In this document: in pieces, positions 18,340 through 29,054 of the stretch
Position numbering within the stretch: position 1 is the first letter of the stretch
Layout: each line of letters starts with the position of its first letter
Origin: Gemmatimonas sp.
GTDB taxonomy: Bacteria; Gemmatimonadota; Gemmatimonadetes; Gemmatimonadales; Gemmatimonadaceae
DNA: 64,000 bases
NCBI GenBank assembly: GCA_025361705.1
Contig: JANYJW010000025.1
Coordinates: 1 to 64,000 of the forward strand
Direction: 5' to 3'
The notes under the pieces: generated by a model
What the model saw: only the letters and a program-made list of their open reading frames with translations
What the model was told of the DNA's origin: nothing
The model's database searches: none
Translations under genes and position numbers: made by a program

Positions 18340-19188
18340 CTACTTCCCCTTCTTCTTCGGCGCCGCAACCTTCTTCGCGGGCGCCTTCTTGGCGGCTGCG
18401 GGCTTCGCCGCAGCCTTCTTGGCCGGAGCCTTCTTGGCCGCCACCTTCTTGGCCGTCTCCTTCTTCGACACCTCGGCCGCCTTCCGGGCCTTGGGCGTCT
18501 TCGGCGCCGTCGCCTTCTCGACCTTCACCTTCCCCACGGCCTTCTCGGCCACCGGGGCCAGCGTCTGGCCGATCGCCGTCGACTCGACGAGCACCACATC
18601 CGACCAGAGCAGGTCGTACGTCGACGCGTCGCTGTACGGCATCACGTGCACCTTGGGCAGGTTGCGCCCGCTCAGGTAGACGTTCGGCTTCACCCCATCC
18701 GTGAGGATGAGCACCTTCTGCGACGCCACGCCGAGGCGGGCCAGCAGCTGCTGCAGCTGGGCCGTCTTGGGTGCCTCGTACGCAAAGCGGTCGATCACCA
18801 GCACGGCATCTTCGCGGGCGCGTGCATTCAGCGCGCTCTTGCGGGCCAGCTGACGTACCTGCTTGGGCACCTGCTGCGAATAGTTGCGGTCGCCGTGCGG
18901 ACCAAACACCGTGCCGCCGCCCGGCCAGTTCGGGGCGCGGGTCGAGCCCTGACGGGCGCGGCCGGTGCCCTTCTGCTTCCACGGCTTCTGGTTGCCGCCG
19001 GACACAAAACCGCGCGTCTTGGTCGACGCCGTCCCCTGGCGCTGATTGGCCAGCATCGCCTTGACGGCCTGCTGCATCACCGGGACGTTGACCGTCCCGT
19101 CAAACGTGGCCTGCGGCAGGCTCACCTTCTCGCGCGGCGTCCCCAGCGCGGTAAAGGCAGCGGCGTCAAACTGCATCGTATCAGCCAT
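18340..19188 (-). CDS. rplD: 50S ribosomal protein L4 with histone-H1-like C-terminal tail
   Basis: L4 core (to about residue 212) with the loop GFVSGGNQKPWKQKGTGRAR and GGGTVFGPHGDRNYS. A 70-residue Lys/Ala/Pro tail follows, with KKAPAKK-type repeats like those of histone H1 or AlgP, making 282 aa against about 205 normally. L4 represses the S10 operon in E. coli; the leader needed for that was not recognised here. Confidence 0.97.
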   Translation of the reverse strand: MADTMQFDAAAFTALGTPREKVSLPQATFDGTVNVPVMQQAVKAMLANQRQGTASTKTRGFVSGGNQKPWKQKGTGRARQGSTRAPNWPGGGTVFGPHGDRNYSQQVPKQVRQLARKSALNARAREDAVLVIDRFAYEAPKTAQLQQLLARLGVASQKVLILTDGVKPNVYLSGRNLPKVHVMPYSDASTYDLLWSDVVLVESTAIGQTLAPVAEKAVGKVKVEKATAPKTPKARKAAEVSKKETAKKVAAKKAPAKKAAAKPAAAKKAPAKKVAAPKKKGK

Positions 19189-19191
19189 GGA

Positions 19192-19875
19192 TTAACCCTG
19201 CTTGCGGACGAGCACGATGCCGTTCTTCGGCCCGGCCACCGCACCGCGGAGGTACAAGAGATTGCGATCCGCGTCCACCTTCTCGACCCGGAGATTGATC
19301 TGCGTGTGCTGCGCGTTGCCGTAATGTCCGGGCATCTTCTTGCCCTTGATGACGCGCGACGGATTGGTGCCAGGTCCAATGGAGCCGGGCCGGCGGTGCT
19401 TCGTGTTGCCGTGCGTGTTGGGCCCGCCATGGAAGCCGTAGCGCTTCACGACGCCCTGGAAGCCGCGCCCCTTCGACGTGCCGGTCACCTTCACCGTCTC
19501 GCCCGGCGCGAAAATGCCCACCGTGATGACGTCGCCGACGTTGTACGTCGGGATCTCGGGGTTCTTCCCCTGCGCGTCATCCAGGCGCACCGACTTCAGC
19601 ACGCGCGGCGCCGCCTGCGCGCCCGCCTTCAGGGCGTGCCCAATCTGCGCCTTGTGCGCGCGCGCGCCACGGGGCTCGCGCTCTCCCTTCTTGCTCGGCC
19701 GGCTCGCCTTCTGCTCGCCGTAGCCGAGCTCGACCGAGGCAAAGCCCGCCTTCTCCTTGGTCATCACCTTGGTGATGGGATTGGGCGTCGCCTCGACGAC
19801 GGTCACGGGGATCTGCTGCCCCGCCTCGTTGAAGATCTGGGTCATCCCCAGCTTCTTGCCAATGATTCCGATCAT
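19192..19875 (-). CDS. rplC: 50S ribosomal protein L3
   Basis: 227-aa protein shaping the peptidyl transferase centre. Starts MIGIIGKKLGMTQIFNEAG and carries KGRGFQGVVKRYGFHGGPNTHGN-type signature residues (about 125-147). ATG at 19875 matches the family start; the upstream extension in frame is Arg-rich and covers the intergenic gap. Confidence 0.98.
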   Translation of the reverse strand: MIGIIGKKLGMTQIFNEAGQQIPVTVVEATPNPITKVMTKEKAGFASVELGYGEQKASRPSKKGEREPRGARAHKAQIGHALKAGAQAAPRVLKSVRLDDAQGKNPEIPTYNVGDVITVGIFAPGETVKVTGTSKGRGFQGVVKRYGFHGGPNTHGNTKHRRPGSIGPGTNPSRVIKGKKMPGHYGNAQHTQINLRVEKVDADRNLLYLRGAVAGPKNGIVLVRKQG

Positions 19876-19990
19876 GGATTCCTCTGCGTTAGTCACGGCC
19901 GCCCGCGCGGACTGCGCGTGGCTGCATGGCCGTTGGACTCTTAGCCGACAGTCGGTCGCCGGACGACGGAACAGTGACCACTCCCGCCTG

Positions 19991-20011
19991 CCGTCCACCG
20001 TCTACCGTCTA
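19991..20011. repeat. heptad run immediately 3' of rpsJ
   Basis: Three consecutive plus-strand units, CCGTCCA (19991), CCGTCTA (19998) and CCGTCTA (20005), end one base short of the rpsJ stop codon. No matching inverted arm was found in the rest of the 137-base rpsJ-rplC gap. The unit resembles CTATCCA/CTATCTA near 59452, differing in the same two positions. Confidence 0.75.
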
Positions 20012-20012
20012 T

Positions 20013-20321
20013 TCACTCCACCTTGATTTCGACGTCCACGCCCGCCGGCAGGTCCAGCTTGGTCAGCGCGTCCATCGTCTGCGCGCGCGAATCGAGGATG
20101 TCGATCATGCGCTTGTGCGTCTTCAGCTCGAACTGCTCCCGCGACTTCTTGTCGACGTGCGGCGACCGGAGCACCGTCCAGCGCTGCGTCTTCGTCGGCA
20201 GCGGGATCGGCCCCGTCACCTGCGCCCCCGTCTTCTCGGCGGTGCGGACGATGTCCGCCGCCGCCTGGTCGATGACGGCGTGGTCGAATGCCTTGAGTCG
20301 GATGCGAATCTTGCCAGCCAT
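20013..20321 (-). CDS. rpsJ: 30S ribosomal protein S10
   Basis: 102-aa 30S protein and NusE transcription antitermination factor. Family segments: [50 protein letters not shown]. Begins the S10 gene block, 131 bases downstream of tuf; this gap holds a heptad palindrome. Confidence 0.98.
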   Translation of the reverse strand: MAGKIRIRLKAFDHAVIDQAAADIVRTAEKTGAQVTGPIPLPTKTQRWTVLRSPHVDKKSREQFELKTHKRMIDILDSRAQTMDALTKLDLPAGVDVEIKVE

Positions 20322-20352
20322 GTGTTGCCTCTAGTGTTGATCGGCAGCGCGC

Positions 20353-20446
20353 GACGTCAGAGGGCGGAGGGCAGATGGCGGAACGCGTTCCCAGGGAACA
20401 CATCGGCCATCTGCCTTCTGCCATCAGCCATCAGCCATCAGCCATC
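20353..20446. repeat. heptad palindrome element (tuf-rpsJ gap)
   Basis: Left arm: GACGTCA (20353), GAGGGCG (20360), GAGGGCA (20367), GATGGCG (20374). Right arm: GCCATC (20406), TGCCTTC (20412), TGCCATC (20419), then AGCCATC three times (20426-20446). GGCAGATGGC (20370-20379) and GCCATCTGCC (20406-20415) form a perfect 10-bp inverted repeat; the 26-base loop contains a second palindrome, GTTCCCaGGGAAC (20387-20399). It begins about 6 bases 3' of the tuf stop and lies within the transcribed region. Confidence 0.88.
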
Positions 20447-20452
20447 ACGTGC

Positions 20453-21655
<1,203 letters not shown>

Positions 21656-21692
21656 GGGAAAGGATCCTGTGCTGTAAAAAGGTGGTACGGGG

Positions 21693-23816
<2,124 letters not shown>

Positions 23817-24235
23817 ATGTCGAGAAAGAGTGCCTGATTGGTATTGGAAGTCACCGCATACCGCGGAGGTGCTCGGAGTTCCATCGAACGAAAACGCGGC
23901 TGGACCGGGCGCCCGTCCCATCACCGTGGGAAGAGCCGGTATCCATCCGCCATCGCCGGGTACACTCGCCACTGCTGCACGAATGGGGACCCACGGCGCG
24001 CCGGGCTATCGAAGCCCCAACGTTGAATTGTCCTGCGTGGCTTGTCGGAAACCTCAGCGCGGTCTCAACAGCTCCCGTGCGTCATCGGTCGGCTTGGTCC
24101 ATCGCCCCCGCGCTGACAACCGCTTCCAGTCAGTTGGCGGGCCCATAAGTTGCCGGGACGCAGTACCCCGGACGTCCGCACCATCGCGGCCGACTGCAGT
24201 GAACGCGATGCATTGCAATTCCCTGTAGCCTGCGG
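23817..24235 (-). other. about 410-base untranslated leader of the fusA operon
   Basis: Between the predicted start of transcription near 24229 and the fusA ATG lie about 410 bases with no credible gene. Only short GC stems such as CCGGG/CCCGG near 24153-24170 were seen, and no known riboswitch or r-protein leader was recognised. A long leader in front of the largest ribosomal operon could host autoregulation or antitermination, but nothing specific supports this. The stretch 24264-24357 upstream of the promoter shows no feature. Confidence 0.45.
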
Positions 24236-24263
24236 AAGGTAGCGCAATTCCTTATGCTGTCAA
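24236..24263 (-). promoter_or_regulatory. predicted housekeeping promoter for the fusA-to-map operon
   Basis: On the minus strand TTGACA (24258-24263) is a perfect -35 hexamer; 16 bases later TACCTT (24236-24241) is a plausible -10. The initiation site would be near 24229. It sits between the DUF2339 gene and fusA, and so separates the large cluster from that gene. Confidence 0.6.
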
Positions 24264-24357
24264 GGCTTGGGAGCACGATTGAGGAGAGGAAATCCGGATC
24301 GCGATTCGGGATTCCGCTTGGGGGTTTCGTTGGGTGATTCGTGGGACGCTGGCACGG

Positions 24358-24456
24358 GTGCCCGGTGGGTGCCCGGTGGGTGCCCGGTGGGTGCCCGGTG
24401 GGTGCCCGGTGGGTGCCCGGTGGGTACCCGGTGGGTGCCCGGTGGGTGCCCGTCGC
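24358..24456. repeat. 11-bp tandem repeat, nine copies, 3' of the DUF2339 gene
   Basis: Nine copies of GTGCCCGGTGG start at 24358, 24369, 24380, 24391, 24402, 24413, 24424, 24435 and 24446; the seventh begins GTACCC and the ninth is partial. The array ends 3 bases before the stop codon of the DUF2339 gene. The period is not a multiple of three and no open frame uses it. The near identity suggests recent slippage. Confidence 0.95.
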
Positions 24457-24459
24457 CCG

Positions 24460-26403
24460 TCACCCCCCACCGGGCGGAGGCCCGGCATCCGGTCCGGCAT
24501 CCGCCCGGTACCACCACGCGACCCCGAGCAGGAAAGCGCCGACGCCCAGGTAACTCCCCACCCGCAGCGCGATGTGCTGCACGGTGAACGCCTCGGCGAT
24601 CGCCACCACGGCCGCCCAGACCGAAAGGCCGAGCCCCGTCTGGCGCAGATGCCCCGAGGCCAACACCCGGCCGCGCCACAGCACCACCACACCGCACACC
24701 GCGTAGTACACGATCAGCAAAAAGGTCGCCGCATCGGCGCTGAAGGCGTGACCCAGCTCGGCCCGCCACCAGACGAAGCAGGCCACCGCCACCATCACCT
24801 GCGCCACCACCGGCAGCCGCAGCCGCCGCTCGATGACCGTCGTGGTGACATCGGGCATGAGCCGGGCCGCAATGACCAAGCCGGCCACAAAGAGCGCCAG
24901 CGACGCCGAGCTGGCCGACGTGAACGGTACGCCGAAGCCAATCGCCTCGGACAGCCGCAAGAACCCGTGCCAGAAGCCGACCACGGCCGCCACTGCCGCG
25001 GCCGCTGCGATCACCGGCTGCCCTTCACGCCGCGTCACCCACGCTGCGGCAATCGCCACGCCGGCACAGGCCGGCGGGATGGCGTCCGGCCACTGCTGGA
25101 CGAGCAGCACCGCGGCCCACGTCGCCACGACGCCGCTGACCGTCAGCAACACGCCGCGCCGTTCTCCCTGTTCGCCGAGTGCGGCGGCGGCGTAGCCGAC
25201 CATCCAGAGGCCCGCCACTGCCGCATGCACCGCCCCGCCGAGGTCGGCTCCGCGGGTGGGTACGAGCGCCAGCATGGCACGCAGGAGAAACAGCAGCGGC
25301 ACCGCCAGCGCGCCGCCGGTCCAGAACAACGTCCCCGCCCGCGGCAACTCGCGCGCACCGTACAGGGCGAGCGCCGCGCCAGCGACGGCAAGGAGCATCA
25401 GGTCGGGCGCGCTCGACAACATCGCCAGCGGTGTGCCGCCCTGCGTCGCGTGCGCTCCGCCCGTCACGGCCATGGTTGCGACGAGCGCAAGCGCAATCCA
25501 CGGACGCAGCGGCCGTTGCGTGAGCACCAGCGCTGACGCGACCAGGATCAGCATGAACAGCTGCGCGAGGTCGCGGTTCAGCCACGCCAGGTCGCCGCGA
25601 TACCCCACAAGGACCTGGGCGTATGCGAATGCCGCGAGCACCACCAGCATGGCCACGAGCCGCCAGGCGCGCGCCGCCATGGTGCGCAGCGCCATCGTGC
25701 TCACCACCAGTCCGTACGCCGCGAGCATCACGAAGTGATCGACGCCGGATCGCTGCACGAATGGCGCCAGGAGCGCGCCGCCGACGCCCACCGCGAACAG
25801 CTGCTCGCTGTCGTCGCGCAGCGCGAGCAGCGAGAGCGCGACGGACGCGACGTCGGCGATGGCGAGCGAGGCCCAGGTCGGAACGAGGCCGAGTTGCGGG
25901 CCGGCGCCCCACGCGACGACGTGCACCACGGCGACTGCGAGCGCGAGCAGCGTATGCCCGAATGGCCGGTTGTCCCGCGCGCGAATCACCAGGCCGGCGA
26001 CGGCGAATGCGGCGGCGAGCAGGGCGCCCAGCGCGACGCGCACCACCGGCGTCAGCAGGCCTTGCCGCAGCGCCCACGAGACCAGCGCACCGGCGCCCAT
26101 GACGATGGTGATTACCGCAAGCGACAGCGCGCCGTACCGGCCGATCAATCGTTCGAGCGGGTTCGATGTCGCGACGCGAGCCGCAAGCGGCGCCGGCACC
26201 CGGGGCTCGGGCCGCCGCTCATTGATGGGCGGCGGCGTCACCTGCGTCGGCGCGTGCTGAGGTGCCGTCCCGTCGACCGCCAGTGGCTGGCCTCGTGCTT
26301 CTGCGTCGCGCAGGGCCGCCAACGTAAGACGCGCCTCGTCGAGTTCACGGCCCAGCCGAGCAAGCGTGTGTTCGAGATGACGAAAATCGCCGGACTCTGT
26401 CAT
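24460..26403 (-). CDS. DUF2339 domain-containing membrane protein
   Basis: A 647-residue protein. The N-terminal charged coiled-coil (about 5-35) and Pro-rich linker are followed from about residue 88 (RLIGRYGALSLAVI) to the end by many closely spaced hydrophobic segments. This layout and the LI/GRY start of the membrane part match the DUF2339 family, whose function is unknown (envelope-related roles have been proposed for some members). It sits between rpsL-rpsG and fusA, where almost all bacteria have no gene. A strong terminator separates it from rpsG. Confidence 0.8.
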   Translation of the reverse strand: MTESGDFRHLEHTLARLGRELDEARLTLAALRDAEARGQPLAVDGTAPQHAPTQVTPPPINERRPEPRVPAPLAARVATSNPLERLIGRYGALSLAVITIVMGAGALVSWALRQGLLTPVVRVALGALLAAAFAVAGLVIRARDNRPFGHTLLALAVAVVHVVAWGAGPQLGLVPTWASLAIADVASVALSLLALRDDSEQLFAVGVGGALLAPFVQRSGVDHFVMLAAYGLVVSTMALRTMAARAWRLVAMLVVLAAFAYAQVLVGYRGDLAWLNRDLAQLFMLILVASALVLTQRPLRPWIALALVATMAVTGGAHATQGGTPLAMLSSAPDLMLLAVAGAALALYGARELPRAGTLFWTGGALAVPLLFLLRAMLALVPTRGADLGGAVHAAVAGLWMVGYAAAALGEQGERRGVLLTVSGVVATWAAVLLVQQWPDAIPPACAGVAIAAAWVTRREGQPVIAAAAAVAAVVGFWHGFLRLSEAIGFGVPFTSASSASLALFVAGLVIAARLMPDVTTTVIERRLRLPVVAQVMVAVACFVWWRAELGHAFSADAATFLLIVYYAVCGVVVLWRGRVLASGHLRQTGLGLSVWAAVVAIAEAFTVQHIALRVGSYLGVGAFLLGVAWWYRADAGPDAGPPPGGG

Positions 26404-26474
26404 GGCGCAACTATGGCACGTCCCGGCCCGAGGCGCGAGTGGATGCGGTGCGCGGTGTCTATCACCCCCGCATG

Positions 26475-26506
26475 CAAAACGCCCCCGGGATCTCTCCCGG
26501 GGGCGT
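26475..26506 (-). terminator. intrinsic terminator after rpsL-rpsG
   Basis: A perfect 12-bp stem (26479-26490 with 26495-26506) and TCTC/GAGA loop is followed on the minus strand by TTTT (26476-26479). It starts 20 bases past the rpsG stop, so rpsL-rpsG form their own transcription unit, unlike the usual rpsL-rpsG-fusA-tuf string. Confidence 0.9.
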
Positions 26507-26526
26507 CCATCGTTCTCTGGCGCAGA

Positions 26527-26997
26527 CTACCAGCGATAGTGCGCGAAGGCCTTGTTGGCCTCGGCCATGCGGTGCGTGTCTTCCTTCTTCTTGATCGCGT
26601 TGCCCTCGCCCTTGGACGCCGAGATGACTTCGGCCGCGAGCTTCTCGGCCATCGACTTCTCATTGCGGTCGCGCGAGTACGAGATGAGCCAGCGCATCGC
26701 CAGCGCCGTGCGGCGCTCGGGACGGACTTCGACGGGCACCTGGTACGTGGCGCCACCGACGCGGCGGCTCTTGACCTCGACCACGGGCTTGAGGTTCGTC
26801 AGCGCCTGCTTGAAGATGTTGACCCCAGGCTGGCTGGTGCGGCTCTCGACGAGGTCCATCGCGCCATAGAAGATGCGCTCGGCGGTCGACTTCTTGCCGG
26901 CGTACATCAGCACGTTGATGAACTTCGAGACGGTCTGCGAATCGTAGCGGGCATCCGGCAGGATGGTGCGCTTGACTGCGCTCTTGCGGCGACTCAT
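26527..26997 (-). CDS. rpsG: 30S ribosomal protein S7
   Basis: 30S head organiser (156 aa). It starts [20 protein letters not shown] and includes [32 protein letters not shown] and the C-terminal [21 protein letters not shown]. Three bases after rpsL. Confidence 0.98.
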   Translation of the reverse strand: MSRRKSAVKRTILPDARYDSQTVSKFINVLMYAGKKSTAERIFYGAMDLVESRTSQPGVNIFKQALTNLKPVVEVKSRRVGGATYQVPVEVRPERRTALAMRWLISYSRDRNEKSMAEKLAAEVISASKGEGNAIKKKEDTHRMAEANKAFAHYRW

Positions 26998-27000
26998 GGC

Positions 27001-27384
27001 TTACTTACCCCCGGCCTTCGGCTTCTTGGTCCCGTACTTGGAACGGCTCTTGTTGCGCCCGGCCACGCCGGAGGCATCGAGCTTGCCGCGGACGATGTGG
27101 TAACGCACGCCCGGGAGATCCTTCACGCGGCCGCCGCGAATGAGCACGATTGAGTGCTCCTGCAGGTTGTGGCCTTCGCCGGGAATGTAGGCGGTGACTT
27201 CGAAGCCGTTGGTGAGGCGGATACGCGCGACCTTGCGGAGCGCGGAGTTCGGCTTCTTGGGGGTGGTGGTGTACACGCGAGTGCACACGCCCCGCTTGAA
27301 CGGGTTCGCCTTCAGAGCCGGCGCCTTTTCCTTCTTGGCGACATCACGGCGGCTCTGCCGGACGAGTTGGTTGATCGTCGGCAT
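27001..27384 (-). CDS. rpsL: 30S ribosomal protein S12
   Basis: Decoding-centre protein (127 aa). [36 protein letters not shown] and [16 protein letters not shown] are canonical. The Lys residues linked to streptomycin sensitivity in other species are retained (PKKPNS; the second site reads [10 protein letters not shown]). Confidence 0.98.
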   Translation of the reverse strand: MPTINQLVRQSRRDVAKKEKAPALKANPFKRGVCTRVYTTTPKKPNSALRKVARIRLTNGFEVTAYIPGEGHNLQEHSIVLIRGGRVKDLPGVRYHIVRGKLDASGVAGRNKSRSKYGTKKPKAGGK

Positions 27385-27458
27385 CGTATCCTGATGCTGT
27401 TCGTGAACCTGATTCTACGTGGATCACCCGGAATGGGTGGCACGGAACAGAGCATGAA

Positions 27459-27487
27459 TACATAGTCGGCCGGGGAGCCCCGGTCAA
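27459..27487 (-). promoter_or_regulatory. predicted promoter for rpsL-rpsG
   Basis: Minus-strand TTGACC (27482-27487) and TATGTA (27459-27464) are separated by 17 bases, giving a leader of about 70 bases. The leader contains a small CACCC/GGGTG hairpin near 27425-27439. The rest of the gap to the next gene (27488-27589) shows only short GTCCAC-like repeats near 27562-27588. Confidence 0.6.
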
Positions 27488-27589
27488 CTGGCGCGCGCCG
27501 TCAGGTCGCGAGGCGGCTTTGCTTCATCTAATCCCGATTCCGCACGATCCGTAGCATCCAGTGGTGGACAGTGGCCGTGGACGTGGCCG

Positions 27590-29050
27590 CTACCTGCCCA
27601 CCAACGCGTCCGCCGGCAGCTGGTCGCGCGCCTTCACCGCCCCCTCGAACTCCCCGCACAGGTGGGCAATCGAGTTGGCGTAGTAGCTCACCAGCTCACG
27701 CCCGCGCGGCAGTATCAGGTAGCCGTCACCCGCACGCGCCACGACGCGCCGCATGCGCAGCATCCGGTAGGCGCGGTCCCACGCCTCCTCCACCCGGCGG
27801 TCGGCGCTGAGTACGCGCGCGCCGCGCTCCACCAGCACGTCGCGCAACTCGGCCATCCGCTGCAGCAGCCTGTCGCGCGCAATGAAGTCGGCATCGAAGG
27901 TCTGCAGCGCCGCGCAGGCCAGCGGCACCGGCGTCACGGGAATGATGGCGCCAATCCGCACCATCACGCGATCACAGAACGCCTGCACTGCCCCCAGGCG
28001 GTCGGCCCGCGGTCGCTCAAACAGCGGCACGCCGCCCCCCGCGAGTTCCTGCAGCCACGGCTGCACGGCAATGGGCTCGCCGATCACCACCGCCGCGCGA
28101 CCGTACCGCTTCCAGCGGCGCGACAACGCCCGCCCGGCATTCCAGCCGGCGTAATGCAGCACCTCGGCAAGCTGTGCGAACCGGCCGCTGCGCGCCGCGC
28201 CATCGGTAATGCGCAACTCACGCAGCAGGGTGCGATCCTCGAGCACGCGGTCGTAGTTGAGCGCCACGGGAATCACATGCAACCGCTCGGCGAAGCCGGG
28301 CTCGCGCGCCACGCCGAGCACGTAGTCGAGCAGCCCTACCTTGGCGGGGCGCAGGTGGCCGTCGCGCGTGAGACCACCCTCGGGAAAGATCCCCTGCGTC
28401 ACGCCGTTGCGCGTGATGAGCTGCACGTACCGCTCGAGCACGCGATGGTACAGCGGTTCGCGGTACCGCCGACGAATGAAGTACGAGCCGAACGACTTGA
28501 ACAGGTACTCCAGCGGGAAGACGCGCGCCCACTCGCCCACCGCATACGAAATGGCCACTTCGCCGGCCAGCGCATAGCTGGCGAGGACATAGTCGGCATT
28601 GCTGCGGTGGTTCACGAGGTAAATGACAATCGACTCGCGCGGCAGTTCGTCAATGGACTCGCGCCGCACGTAATCCACCGAGACCTTGTAGAACACCGAC
28701 AGCAGCGCGCGGGAGAGCGCGTAGCCGAACTTGTAATACATCAGCAGGGAAAACGCCGGCACGATCTCGTCGAGATATGTGCGTACCCGCGCCCACACCT
28801 CGCGGTGGCTCGCGCCATGCGCCTCGGCGTGCGCGTGCACGGCGATTGCGACCTCCGGATCGTTGAGGAGCGCCTCGGTGATGTAGCGCTTGCCAGTCAG
28901 CTTGAACCGGTCGATGCGCGCGCCGAAGCGCCGATGCGCGCGCCGCGCCGTGCGCCGCACCCAGCGGCGCCAGTACCAGCCGGCGCCCAGCACGATGGCG
29001 ACGGCGATGACCGCGGCCGCGAGCAGGATGTCGATGACGGGCACGCGCAC
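27590..29050 (-). CDS. PlsB-like glycerol-3-phosphate / lysophosphatidate acyltransferase
   Basis: Membrane-anchored acyltransferase (486 aa) of glycerophospholipid synthesis. One N-terminal helix (about 5-24) precedes a soluble domain with the catalytic HX4D motif in VNHRSNAD (His148, Asp153), the substrate-binding FPEGGLTRDG (222-231) and HVIPVALNYDR. These are nearer to PlsB/GPAT than to PlsC. No ATG exists near the start; GTG at 29050 or 29044 is used, 4 bases after the stop of the patatin gene. Length is half that of E. coli PlsB, so the acceptor (G3P or lyso-PA) is open. Confidence 0.85.
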   Translation of the reverse strand: MRVPVIDILLAAAVIAVAIVLGAGWYWRRWVRRTARRAHRRFGARIDRFKLTGKRYITEALLNDPEVAIAVHAHAEAHGASHREVWARVRTYLDEIVPAFSLLMYYKFGYALSRALLSVFYKVSVDYVRRESIDELPRESIVIYLVNHRSNADYVLASYALAGEVAISYAVGEWARVFPLEYLFKSFGSYFIRRRYREPLYHRVLERYVQLITRNGVTQGIFPEGGLTRDGHLRPAKVGLLDYVLGVAREPGFAERLHVIPVALNYDRVLEDRTLLRELRITDGAARSGRFAQLAEVLHYAGWNAGRALSRRWKRYGRAAVVIGEPIAVQPWLQELAGGGVPLFERPRADRLGAVQAFCDRVMVRIGAIIPVTPVPLACAALQTFDADFIARDRLLQRMAELRDVLVERGARVLSADRRVEEAWDRAYRMLRMRRVVARAGDGYLILPRGRELVSYYANSIAHLCGEFEGAVKARDQLPADALVGR

Positions 29051-29054
29051 GGCG

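Noticed and set aside
16543-19944. A very long plus-strand open frame (over 1100 codons) opposite the S10 genes
   Set aside because: It is antisense to known r-proteins, rich in Arg/His/Leu, and matches no family. High GC gives few stops in the shadow frame.
20381-20405. Attachment site or phage operator at GTTCCCaGGGAAC
   Set aside because: No integrase, no duplicate site and no mobile gene nearby. It is the loop of the heptad palindrome.
24065-24247. 60-codon leader peptide before fusA
   Set aside because: It begins upstream of the predicted transcription start and has no ribosome site or attenuator-type codon run.
24358-24456. CRISPR array from repeated units
   Set aside because: Units are 11 bp with no spacers and no cas genes. 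The other arrays (6, 7, 9, 12 bp) fail for the same reason.
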